This document shows positions 5,653 to 12,677 of a stretch of DNA of 13,412 nucleotides, in pieces. The stretch is taken from the NCBI GenBank assembly GCA_947454295.1, contig CANGMO010000018.1, positions 1 to 13,412 on the forward strand, in the 5' to 3' direction. The notes below the pieces were generated by a model, which worked only from the letters and a program-made list of their open reading frames with translations, made no database searches and was not told the origin of the DNA. The stretch is from Verrucomicrobiota bacterium (GTDB taxonomy: Bacteria; Verrucomicrobiota; Verrucomicrobiia; Limisphaerales; UBA9464). The translations under genes were made by a program, and so were the position numbers. Every line of letters starts with the position of its first letter. Positions within the stretch are counted from its first letter, which is position 1.

Positions 5653-7026
5653 ATGGTCTCCCATCGCCCGCCCCCTGCTTGGACATCCCTGCTCCTTGCA
5701 CTGACAGCCTGGATTCTCAGCGCGGGGTCGTCCCTCGCCGGCACCGTCCTGGCATGGGGCGACAATCAATACAGCCAGACCAACGTGCCCATCCGGCTCG
5801 CACGGGTGGTCTCCATCGCCAGCGGCGCTTATCACAACGTGGCCCTCCGCTCGGATGGCAGCGTCGCGGTCTGGGGCTGGAACGGCTATCATCAGGCGGA
5901 CCTCCCCACGGATCTGCACGATGCCAAGGCGGTCGCGGCCGGATGGAACACGGCGTTCGCCGTCCGCAAAAACGGGACGGTTGTGGGATGGGGAGACACC
6001 AACTACTCCCAAACCATGCCGCCCGCAGGGTTGACTGGCGTCACCGCCATTGCGGCCGGATACGGACACACGGTGGCGGTTCGTGACGATGGATCAGTGG
6101 TGGCCTGGGGCTACAACCAGTTTGGCCAGACCAATGTCCCGATTTCGTTGACCAACGCGATCGCCGTCTCCTCCGGGGATTCCCATGTTCTGGCGCTCCG
6201 CAGCGACGGCACGGTCACCGCCTGGGGTTTTAACTTTTTTGGCCAGACCAACGTGCCGCTTGATCTTTCGGGCGTGAAGGCAGTGGCCGCTGGCGCCTAT
6301 CATTCGGTGGCGCTGAAGAACGACGGCACTGTGGTCGCATGGGGCAACAATGATGCCGGCCAAACGAACGTGCCCCCGGGACTCGGCGACGTGGTGGCCA
6401 TTTCCGCCGGGCGAAATCACTCCCTGGCGCTGAAATCTGACGGTTCGGTGGTTGGCTGGGGTAACAACGACTACGCTCAATCCACCACCCCTGCGGCCAT
6501 CACCGGAATCACCGCCATTTCCTCCGGGTTCTACCACAACCTCGCCCTCAACGCGGTGGATCTCCCGCAGCCCCGCAGTGCCACGGCGGTGCCAGTGCTC
6601 TTCAACGGCTCGGTCATTGCCATCATCCTCACCGACGGCGGAACTGGCTATCAGGGCGTGCCCAGCGTGCAGATCGTCGGGGGCAACGGCAGCAATGCCC
6701 AGGCCTTTGCCTCGGTGTCGGGCGGGCGCGTCACCTCGGTGTCGGTGACAAATCCCGGCAGTGGCTACCAATCCATCCCCGAGGTGGTCATCCAGGCGCC
6801 CGACGATTCCATTCCGCCCCCGGTGGCCACAGCCGCCCTGGAGTCAGGCCGTCTCAAGCTGGCCTTCAACGTCACCAGCGGGTTGCGCTATCAGCTCCAG
6901 GCCAGCACGGATTTGCAGACGTGGGTATCGGTGGGCAATCCAATCAATGCCTCCACGACCTCCGTTCAGCAGGTTCTCGATACCCTTCCGACCTCGGCCT
7001 ACTACCGGCTCGTGGACGCGCCCTGA
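5653..7026 (+). CDS. Secreted RCC1-like seven-repeat beta-propeller protein
   Basis: The product is 457 residues. Residues 1-29 are a signal peptide (LLLALTAWILSAGSSLA, cut before G30). Seven repeats of about 39 residues follow to about residue 302; each opens with G[TS]V..WG, continues with N..[GQ]QT.VP, and ends with SG..H..AL..DG. This is the RCC1 (regulator of chromosome condensation) repeat layout, normally a seven-bladed propeller. After the propeller come two Gly-rich lines with the shared core [TN].G[TS]GYQ..P.V.I and a C-terminal AST.L.TW...YYRL segment seen in many extracytoplasmic Verrucomicrobiota proteins. The ligand is unknown and no PEP-CTERM signal is present. The ATG at 5653 is chosen because it starts the signal peptide; the open frame upstream (from 5554) runs through the terminator. 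Its stop is 18 nt from the convergent HscB-like gene, with no terminator between. Confidence 0.85.
   Translation: MVSHRPPPAWTSLLLALTAWILSAGSSLAGTVLAWGDNQYSQTNVPIRLARVVSIASGAYHNVALRSDGSVAVWGWNGYHQADLPTDLHDAKAVAAGWNTAFAVRKNGTVVGWGDTNYSQTMPPAGLTGVTAIAAGYGHTVAVRDDGSVVAWGYNQFGQTNVPISLTNAIAVSSGDSHVLALRSDGTVTAWGFNFFGQTNVPLDLSGVKAVAAGAYHSVALKNDGTVVAWGNNDAGQTNVPPGLGDVVAISAGRNHSLALKSDGSVVGWGNNDYAQSTTPAAITGITAISSGFYHNLALNAVDLPQPRSATAVPVLFNGSVIAIILTDGGTGYQGVPSVQIVGGNGSNAQAFASVSGGRVTSVSVTNPGSGYQSIPEVVIQAPDDSIPPPVATAALESGRLKLAFNVTSGLRYQLQASTDLQTWVSVGNPINASTTSVQQVLDTLPTSAYYRLVDAP
5740..6558 (+). repeat. Seven degenerate tandem repeats coding for propeller blades
   Basis: The coding region contains seven units of roughly 117 nt. 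The cassette for GQTNVP is partly conserved at DNA level, for example CAGACCAACGTGCC near 5776, CAGACCAATGTCCC near 6125, CAGACCAACGTGCC near 6244 and CAAACGAACGTGCC near 6361. This indicates internal duplication. Confidence 0.75.
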
Positions 7027-7044
7027 CCTGACCTGCTCGAATTC

Positions 7045-7671
7045 TCAGGCGGCCAGTTGCACGCGGCGCTCATCCAGTTGGCTCATCCAGCGGGCCACGT
7101 AGCTCATCGAGCGGTAGATCTGCTCCAACCGCTCCAAGGGCAGTGCCGTCCGGCGCGCCGCATCGCCAACCGCCGGCGCCTGCTCCCAGACGGGATTCAT
7201 CGCCTGCAACTCCGCCGTCAGCTGCGCCCGCAATGCCAGCACCTGATCCCGCAGGGCATCCACCCGACCGCCCCATTCCAAGCCCTCGCGCATGGCTTTG
7301 AGTTTTAACATCGGCGAGGTCGGCGGGGAACCCGAGCGGGAAGCGAGGAACGCATCGCAATCGCGGCAGGTCTGCCCGATTTCAACAAAGAGATCCATGG
7401 TGCCGGGAGGAATGCGTTGGATGTCCCCCGGGGACGCTCCGGATTCCAGCTCGAGCACGTGCAACAGTCGGTCGCGGGGTTCCCGCAACCGGTTGTAAGC
7501 AGCATTCAGCTCGGCATACTTGGACGTCGCACTCTCACGCTCGGCAGCCGGCGCCCCGTGGATCCGGTCTGGATGAACCGGGCCTGACTGTTCCAGAAAC
7601 CGGGACTTGAGCACCTCCTCATCCAGCCACGGCCGACGCGACACGCCGAGGAGTTCAAAACAATCGATCAT
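7045..7671 (-). CDS. hscB: HscB-type J-domain co-chaperone for Fe-S cluster transfer
   Basis: The product is 208 residues, slightly longer than E. coli HscB (about 171). Residues 1-75 form a J domain: CFELLGVSR opening, the HPD triad at H33-P34-D35, then a helix with YAELNAAYNRLREPRDRLLHVLEL, which matches the HscB pattern (N.AY..L..P..RA.YLL) rather than general DnaJ. The C-terminal part is a helical bundle as in HscB, with an extra linker (SRSGSPPTSP, about 110-119). HscB stimulates the Hsp70 HscA and helps move [2Fe-2S] clusters from IscU to acceptors. GGAAG lies 6 nt before the ATG at 7671. It is 53 nt downstream of the IscA-like gene and at the end of the rimO-iscA-hscB run. HscA is not in the window. 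I am confident of the J domain and fairly confident of HscB identity. Confidence 0.8.
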   Translation of the reverse strand: MIDCFELLGVSRRPWLDEEVLKSRFLEQSGPVHPDRIHGAPAAERESATSKYAELNAAYNRLREPRDRLLHVLELESGASPGDIQRIPPGTMDLFVEIGQTCRDCDAFLASRSGSPPTSPMLKLKAMREGLEWGGRVDALRDQVLALRAQLTAELQAMNPVWEQAPAVGDAARRTALPLERLEQIYRSMSYVARWMSQLDERRVQLAA

Positions 7672-7724
7672 GGCAAGCTTCCGTCCAACACCCGGGGCTC
7701 AAGGCGCCTTCCGGGATCCGACAC

Positions 7725-8129
7725 TCACGCACTGAAGCTTTCGCCACACGAGCAGCTCGTGGCCGCATTGGGATTCTTCACCTTGAATCCGCCCTCGGTC
7801 AGCGCATCGACGTAATCGAGTTCGCTGCCGGTGACATACAGGGCGCTCTTGGGATCCACCACCACCCGCACGCCGGCACTCTCGACCAGGATGTCGCGGT
7901 TCTGCGGCTGATCCTGGAGGTCCATCTTGTACTGGAGTCCCGAGCATCCACCGCCCACCACCGCGACCCGGAGGACGCCCTGCGGCCGCCCTTGTTTGCC
8001 AAGCAGCGTGGTGACTTTGCGACCGGCACTCTCGGTGAGTTTGATCAGCCGCTCGTCCCCGGTTCGAAACCCCGGAGCCGCGGAAGGGGTCGCCTTGACG
8101 CTGTTGGCGCCGATTTTTCCTGCGATCAT
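7725..8129 (-). CDS. IscA/ErpA-type iron-sulfur cluster carrier
   Basis: From the ATG at 8129 the product has 134 residues. The HesB/IscA core starts at about residue 28 (LIKLTESAGRKV). It contains the three cluster-ligand cysteines C62 (GGGCSGLQYKM), C126 and C128 (SCSCGESF), with the same 64- and 2-residue spacing as in E. coli IscA. A-type carriers bind Fe-S clusters or iron and deliver them to target enzymes. Whether this one is IscA, ErpA or SufA cannot be decided by motifs. The start is uncertain: the frame is open upstream with TTG at 8174 and GTG at 8138, which would add up to 15 residues outside the conserved core. The gene lies between rimO (stop at 8213) and hscB (start at 7671), all on the minus strand. 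Confidence 0.88.
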   Translation of the reverse strand: MIAGKIGANSVKATPSAAPGFRTGDERLIKLTESAGRKVTTLLGKQGRPQGVLRVAVVGGGCSGLQYKMDLQDQPQNRDILVESAGVRVVVDPKSALYVTGSELDYVDALTEGGFKVKNPNAATSCSCGESFSA

Positions 8130-8212
8130 TGGCGGCACCGTAGGCCGCGATCCCTCGGGCGTCAACGGACGCAAGCCCCACCGAATCGGTGACCGATCCG
8201 GTACACGCAGGC

Positions 8213-9952
8213 TCAGACCGGTTCGGCGATCAGGTCGTAGTCGGTATGCCCGACAATGCGGACCTTGGCGAATCGGCCAACCGGCAGCGTTCCGCGGATG
8301 TAAACCCGTCCGTCAATGTCCGGCGCATCCGCCTCTCCGCGTGCCACCAGGTAGCTCCCCTTGGGCGACCTGGTCTTGCCGGCCTTTCCCGTGCCGGTGG
8401 CGGAACGCATGAGGCCGTGTTCCCACGATTGCACCCTGGCCGCCTCGATCTGCCGCGCGGTGGCTTCCCCTTCGACCAGCACCTTGAGTGTTCGCCCCAC
8501 GAAGGCCTCGGCGACCTGGACCGCCACCTCGTGCTGCGCCGCCATGGCCTGCTCACGACGCTTCTGCCGCTTCGCCGGGGTCAGCTGCTGCGCCATCTTG
8601 CCGGCAATCGTCCCGTCTTCCTGGGAATAGGCGAAGATTCCCAGCCGCTCGAACCGCGTCGTGCGGATGAAGTCGAGAAGTGTCTGAAAATGCGCCTCCG
8701 TTTCGCCGGGGAATCCGACGATGAAGGTGGTGCGCAGGGCGATGCCAGGAATGCCGGCACGAATCCGTGCAATCAAATCGCGGATATATTCGCCGCTGGT
8801 TTCACGACGCATGCGGGCCAGCAGGTCATCGTGGATATGCTGCAACGGCATGTCGACATAACGTGCCACCTTGCGGCATTCCCGGATGGTGGTGATCAGC
8901 TCATCGGTCCAATGCGCCGGATGGGTGTAAAGCAGCCGAATCCAGAAATCGCCCTTGAGCTCGTTGAGCTCGCGCAGGAGTGAGCCAAGCGTCGTGGAAT
9001 CGGCCGTCAGCGCCTTGGTGGCAGCCGTGAACTTGGCGGGGGACGCAATCGACGGCGTGTGACCCGGCCGCAGGTCGAGCCCGTAGTACGTGGAGTCCTG
9101 CGAAATCAGGTTCAATTCGCGAACCCCCGACTTAATCAGCGCCCGGGCCTCCGAGACGATGTCCGACTGCGACCGGCTGCGATGCGAGCCGCGCATCCGC
9201 GGGATGATGCAAAAACTGCACGGGTGATTGCAGCCCTCGGCGATCTTCACATAGGCAAAGTGCTTTGGCGTGAGTCGGAATCGCGGCGTCTCAAACTGCG
9301 GAATGTACTTCGGGCGCACCGTCACATCGACCGCCGGCGGCGCCTGAGGCACCGCCTGCAGGGCAATGACCTTCCGGGTGTTTCCAAACCGGGAGGTCCC
9401 ACGCAGGGATTCCTCATGCTCATGATCATGAGCATGCCCGGCATCCTTCGCTCCGCGCGCCTTTTCCATCTCCGCCAGTTTCGCCGCCACATCGCGCTTC
9501 TGTTTGCGCCCCTTTGCCACGGGGGCCGCCAGCACCTTTTCGGCGCGCGACGCAATCGCCTGCTCGACGATCTGGCCCACCTGCTCCACCTGATCAATAC
9601 CCATGAAGCGGTCCACCTCGGGCATCAGTTTGGGCAACTCATCCCGGAACCGCTGCGGCATGCAGCCGGAGACAATCACCGCCTGTCCCGGACGCACCTT
9701 CGACCGGAACTCGGTAGATTCAAAAATGGTGTCCACACTCTCCTCCTGGGCTGCGTCGATGAAGGAGCAGGTATTGACGATCAGCGCGTCGGCTTGCGCC
9801 GGGTCGTTGACGATCTCCACCCCCTGCTTGAGGAGGGAACCCAGCATGATCTCGGCATCGACGAGATTCTTGGCACAACCGAGGGAGATCAGTCCGACGC
9901 GACGCGGAGCTGGGGCGGCGGCGGGCTTGGTGGTGGACACAGGTTTGGTCAC
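8213..9952 (-). CDS. rimO: Ribosomal protein S12 methylthiotransferase RimO, with extra insertions
   Basis: The product is 579 residues. RimO adds a methylthio group to an Asp of ribosomal protein S12, using two [4Fe-4S] clusters. The N-terminal MTTase domain has C26 (SLGCAKNLVD), C62 (NTCSFI) and C97 (SGCMPQR); the radical-SAM domain has CNHPCSFC (C241, C245, C248) with IIPRMRG; the end is a TRAM domain (about 470-579, GRTLKVLVEGE). SLGCAKN.VD and the PRFRLTP..AYVKI lead-in fit RimO rather than MiaB. Common RimO is about 440 residues. The extra length lies at 133-220 (charged, with HAHDHEHE at 173-180), around 297-322 (after STYYGLDL), and inside the TRAM domain (about 492-520). The start is GTG at 9952; no in-frame ATG is nearer. 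It heads the rimO-iscA-hscB run. Confidence 0.92.
   Translation of the reverse strand: MTKPVSTTKPAAAPAPRRVGLISLGCAKNLVDAEIMLGSLLKQGVEIVNDPAQADALIVNTCSFIDAAQEESVDTIFESTEFRSKVRPGQAVIVSGCMPQRFRDELPKLMPEVDRFMGIDQVEQVGQIVEQAIASRAEKVLAAPVAKGRKQKRDVAAKLAEMEKARGAKDAGHAHDHEHEESLRGTSRFGNTRKVIALQAVPQAPPAVDVTVRPKYIPQFETPRFRLTPKHFAYVKIAEGCNHPCSFCIIPRMRGSHRSRSQSDIVSEARALIKSGVRELNLISQDSTYYGLDLRPGHTPSIASPAKFTAATKALTADSTTLGSLLRELNELKGDFWIRLLYTHPAHWTDELITTIRECRKVARYVDMPLQHIHDDLLARMRRETSGEYIRDLIARIRAGIPGIALRTTFIVGFPGETEAHFQTLLDFIRTTRFERLGIFAYSQEDGTIAGKMAQQLTPAKRQKRREQAMAAQHEVAVQVAEAFVGRTLKVLVEGEATARQIEAARVQSWEHGLMRSATGTGKAGKTRSPKGSYLVARGEADAPDIDGRVYIRGTLPVGRFAKVRIVGHTDYDLIAEPV
9415..9436. repeat. 22-bp perfect palindrome inside rimO
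   Basis: Positions 9415-9436 read the same on both strands (CATGCTCATGA at the left half). On the minus strand this codes for the HAHDHEH part of the RimO insertion. It could be a by-product of alternating His/acidic codons. Confidence 0.85.
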
Positions 9953-10117
9953 AGGCCCGCGAACCTACCTGCCTCCCCCGCCCCCGCGCAACGCCCGAGC
10001 CGTTGCGGGCGCAAGCCCCGGGGAAGGGAGGCCCCCGGGGCGGGGTTGAACCTCCCCGTTTTCCGGCAAAAAGGCGTTGTCCCGGCCCCGGGAGAAAGCC
10101 ACCCTCGCGGCTTTCGT
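9953..10117. promoter_or_regulatory. Divergent rimO/hom intergenic region with successive hairpins
   Basis: This 165-nt gap contains the 5' ends of both transcripts. Read on the plus strand there are four hairpins. CGCAACG/CGTTGCG pairs 9987-9993 with 10001-10007. GCCCCGGGG/CCCCGGGGC pairs 10015-10023 with 10033-10041. CGGGG/CCCCG pairs 10041-10045 with 10054-10058 and is followed by TTTT. GAAAGCC/GGCTTTC pairs 10094-10100 with 10109-10115. GGGAGG (10026-10031) could alternatively pair with CCTCCC (10051-10056). No clear sigma-70 boxes are seen. Confidence 0.45.
10041..10062 (+). terminator. Terminator-like hairpin in the hom leader
   Basis: A 5-bp GC stem (10041-10045 with 10054-10058) with an 8-nt loop is followed directly by TTTT. 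The short T-run makes it a weak terminator at best. Because it lies in front of hom rather than after a plus-strand gene, attenuation is one reading, chance in GC-rich sequence another. Confidence 0.3.
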
Positions 10118-11470
10118 ATGGAGACGGTCAACCTAGGCCTCATTGGCGGCGGAACGGTCGGCGGCGGAGTCATCCGCGCCCTCCGGCGCAACGGTTCCCT
10201 CATGGCCTCGCGCCTCGGGGTGACCCTCACCGTGCGCCGTGTCGCCGTCCGCTCGGTGGCCAAGCATCGCGACCTGGGCCTCCCCAAAGGGGTGCTTACC
10301 GACGACTGGCGTGCCGTGGTGGAAGACCCGGAGGTCCAGATCGTGGTGGAACTCGCCGGCGGCACCACCACCGCGCGCGACATGGTCCTGGCGGCGCTGC
10401 GGCTTGGGAAGCCGGTCGTCACCGCCAATAAAGCTCTTCTCTCCGCGCATGGTCCGGAACTCTTCCGAACCGCAGCCAAGCACGGCACCAACCTGTATTA
10501 CGAGGCCTCCGTCGCCGGTGGAATCCCGATCATCAAGGTACTTCGGGAATCGCTAGTCGGGAACCGCGTCCTCTCGCTCGCCGGCATCGTCAACGGCACC
10601 TGCAACTACATCCTCACGAGGATGAAGCTGGAGGGCATCGAGTTCTCTGAAGTCCTCGCCGAGGCTCAGCGCCTCGGATACGCCGAGGCCGAGCCATCCC
10701 TTGACGTGGATGGCCACGATGCCGCCCACAAGACGGGCATTCTCGCCTCACTGGCTCATGGATTCTGGGTGGATCCCAAATCGATCCACACCGAGGGCAT
10801 CCGGCAGATCAGCCGGCTCGACATCCGGTTCGCCGCCCAGCTCGGCTACACCATCAAGCTGCTCGGCGTCATCAAGACGGTACCGTCAAAGCCCGCGAAA
10901 TCCGCGAAGCGCAAAGGATCCGCGACCCTCAGCGACGGCCCGCGAATCCAGGTCGCAGTGTATCCGGCGCTGGTCCCCAACGCCCACGTGCTCGCGTCGG
11001 TGAATCACGCCTTCAACGCCATTTCGGTTCGTGGCGACATCGTCGGCGACACGCTCTTCTACGGACGCGGTGCCGGCGCCGATGCCACGGCGAGTTCCGT
11101 GCTCAGCGATCTCGCTGATGCCGCGCTCGACCTCAAACACGCCTCAATCGAGCGCGTCCCCTGCTTCGTCGCCCACGCGTCCACTTCCCGGGTGATCCCC
11201 ATGGAGGAGGTCGTCTCCCGGTACTACCTGCGCATCGAGGTGGTCGATCAACCGGGGGTCTTTGCACGCATCTCAACGCTGCTGGCGAAGGCCGGGATCG
11301 GCATTTCCTCGATCATCCAGCCCGAGGGTCACGTTGGTGAAACCGTCCCGGTCATCCTGATGATTCACGATGCCCCGAACGCCGCGATGCAGAAGGCGCT
11401 GAAGCTCATTTCCCGCCTGAATGTCGTGCGGGCCGAGCCGGTGCTGATTCGCGTCGAAACGTTCGAGTAA
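10118..11470 (+). CDS. hom: Homoserine dehydrogenase with ACT domain
   Basis: The product is 450 residues, usual for ACT-containing Hom. It reduces L-aspartate 4-semialdehyde to homoserine with NAD(P)H, the branch point to threonine and methionine. The Rossmann start NLGLIGGGTVGGGV is at 4-18; VVELAGG and VTANKALL (catalytic K105) follow; then EASVAGGIPI and NGTCNYILT; then the substrate site EAEPSLDVDGHDAAHK with K205; then YGRGAGADATASSVLSDL. Residues 370-446 (YLRIEVVDQPGVFARIS...) are an ACT domain, the usual site of threonine feedback. A Lys/Ser/Pro-rich linker (about 254-272) interrupts the middle. The ATG at 10118 gives the normal N-terminus; the frame is open far upstream but antisense to rimO. 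GGAG (10091-10094) is 23 nt away, separated by a hairpin. thrC follows after 17 nt. Confidence 0.95.
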   Translation: METVNLGLIGGGTVGGGVIRALRRNGSLMASRLGVTLTVRRVAVRSVAKHRDLGLPKGVLTDDWRAVVEDPEVQIVVELAGGTTTARDMVLAALRLGKPVVTANKALLSAHGPELFRTAAKHGTNLYYEASVAGGIPIIKVLRESLVGNRVLSLAGIVNGTCNYILTRMKLEGIEFSEVLAEAQRLGYAEAEPSLDVDGHDAAHKTGILASLAHGFWVDPKSIHTEGIRQISRLDIRFAAQLGYTIKLLGVIKTVPSKPAKSAKRKGSATLSDGPRIQVAVYPALVPNAHVLASVNHAFNAISVRGDIVGDTLFYGRGAGADATASSVLSDLADAALDLKHASIERVPCFVAHASTSRVIPMEEVVSRYYLRIEVVDQPGVFARISTLLAKAGIGISSIIQPEGHVGETVPVILMIHDAPNAAMQKALKLISRLNVVRAEPVLIRVETFE

Positions 11471-11487
11471 CACCCCATTTTCCGCCC

Positions 11488-12561
11488 ATGAGCAGTTCGA
11501 ACAAATCCTGGCCCGGTGTCATCCGGCGCTACGCCTCCTTCCTTCCCGTCACCGACCAGACGCCGGTGATCACCCTGCTGGAAGGCAACACGCCGTTGAT
11601 TCCCGTGCCGCGCTTCGTGGAAAAGATCGGTGGGAAGTTCGATCTGTTCCTCAAGTATGAGGCCCTGAACCCCACCTGCTCGTTCAAGGATCGTGGCATG
11701 ACGCTCGCCGTGTCGAAAGCCGCCGAACGCGGCGCCAAGGTCGTCGTCTGCGCCAGCACTGGCAACACCAGCGCCAGCGCTGCCGCCTACGCCGCGCGCG
11801 CTGGAATGCAATCCGTGGTGCTGCTGCCCAAGGGAAAGATCGCGCTCGGCAAAATGGCCCAGGCGCTGATGTACGGCGCCAAGGCGATCAGCATCGACGG
11901 CAACTTCGACGATGCCCTCCGAATCGTCCGCGAACTCGGAGAGACCGGCATCGCCGAGGTCGTCAACAGCGTGAACCCGGTTCGCATCGAAGGCCAGAAA
12001 ACGGCGGCGTTCGAAATTTGCGACACCCTTGGTGACGCCCCAGACTTTCATTTTCTCCCTGTAGGCAATGCCGGCAACATCACCGCCTACTGGCGCGGCT
12101 TCAAGGAGTACGCCAACGCAGGGCTGTCCGATACCCTGCCCAAAATGATGGGCTGGCAGGCGGCAGGCGCCGCCCCTCTGGTTCTGGGGCATCCGGTGGA
12201 AAAACCGGAAACCGTCGCCACCGCCATTCGCATTGGCAATCCCGCCAGCTGGCAGGGCGCGATCGATGCGGCCACGGAGTCAGAGGGAAAGATCCGCAGC
12301 GTTACCGACGAACAAATCCTCGAAGCCTACTCCCTGCTCGCACGCACGGAAGGTATCTTCGTGGAACCCGCCTGCGCCGCGCCACTCGCCGGATTGATCC
12401 TCGCCGCCCGCGCCGGCGAAATTCCTGACGGCAGCTTGATCACCGCCACCATGACGGGACACGGCCTCAAGGATCCCGACACCGCCATCCGGGTCAGCGG
12501 CATTACTCCCATCGAAGTCGCCGCCACCAAGGAAGCCGTCCTCGGCGCGCTCGGTCTCTGA
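11488..12561 (+). CDS. thrC: Threonine synthase (PLP-dependent)
   Basis: The product is 357 residues, matching the shorter Bacillus-type threonine synthases. It converts O-phospho-L-homoserine to threonine. Motifs: LLEGNTPLIPVPR; the PLP-lysine segment NPTCSFKDRGM with K67; CASTGNTSASAAAYAARAG; KIALGKMAQALMYGA; the phosphate-cup GNAGN (about 193-197) and, near the end, the ATMTGHGLKDPD motif. It is a fold-type II PLP enzyme in the cytoplasm. It follows hom with a 17-nt gap and no ribosome site of its own, so translational coupling is likely. Homoserine kinase (thrB), which makes its substrate, is not in the window. A bidirectional terminator stands 47 nt after the stop. Confidence 0.95.
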   Translation: MSSSNKSWPGVIRRYASFLPVTDQTPVITLLEGNTPLIPVPRFVEKIGGKFDLFLKYEALNPTCSFKDRGMTLAVSKAAERGAKVVVCASTGNTSASAAAYAARAGMQSVVLLPKGKIALGKMAQALMYGAKAISIDGNFDDALRIVRELGETGIAEVVNSVNPVRIEGQKTAAFEICDTLGDAPDFHFLPVGNAGNITAYWRGFKEYANAGLSDTLPKMMGWQAAGAAPLVLGHPVEKPETVATAIRIGNPASWQGAIDAATESEGKIRSVTDEQILEAYSLLARTEGIFVEPACAAPLAGLILAARAGEIPDGSLITATMTGHGLKDPDTAIRVSGITPIEVAATKEAVLGALGL

Positions 12562-12607
12562 TCCACACCGCACGGGCCCTGGTTTCAGCTTCATCTCAAA
12601 CGCAAAG

Positions 12608-12633
12608 ACGCCCCGATCTCTCGGGGCGTTTTT
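12608..12633 (+). terminator. Bidirectional intrinsic terminator between thrC and the isomerase-like gene
   Basis: ACGCCCCGA (12608-12616) pairs perfectly with TCGGGGCGT (12621-12629) around a TCTC loop, and T residues run to 12633. On the minus strand the same stem is followed by CTTT, so it can also end the convergent isomerase-like transcript. Confidence 0.9.
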
Positions 12634-12677
12634 CGTTGTCTGGATGATGTTGATACCGGGTACTCAGCCCCGATCGA

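Noticed and set aside
9059..10117. Plus-strand open frame that continues into hom, adding about 350 residues
   Set aside because: It is the antisense of rimO plus the intergenic region, shows no domain, and Hom has its normal N-terminus at 10118.
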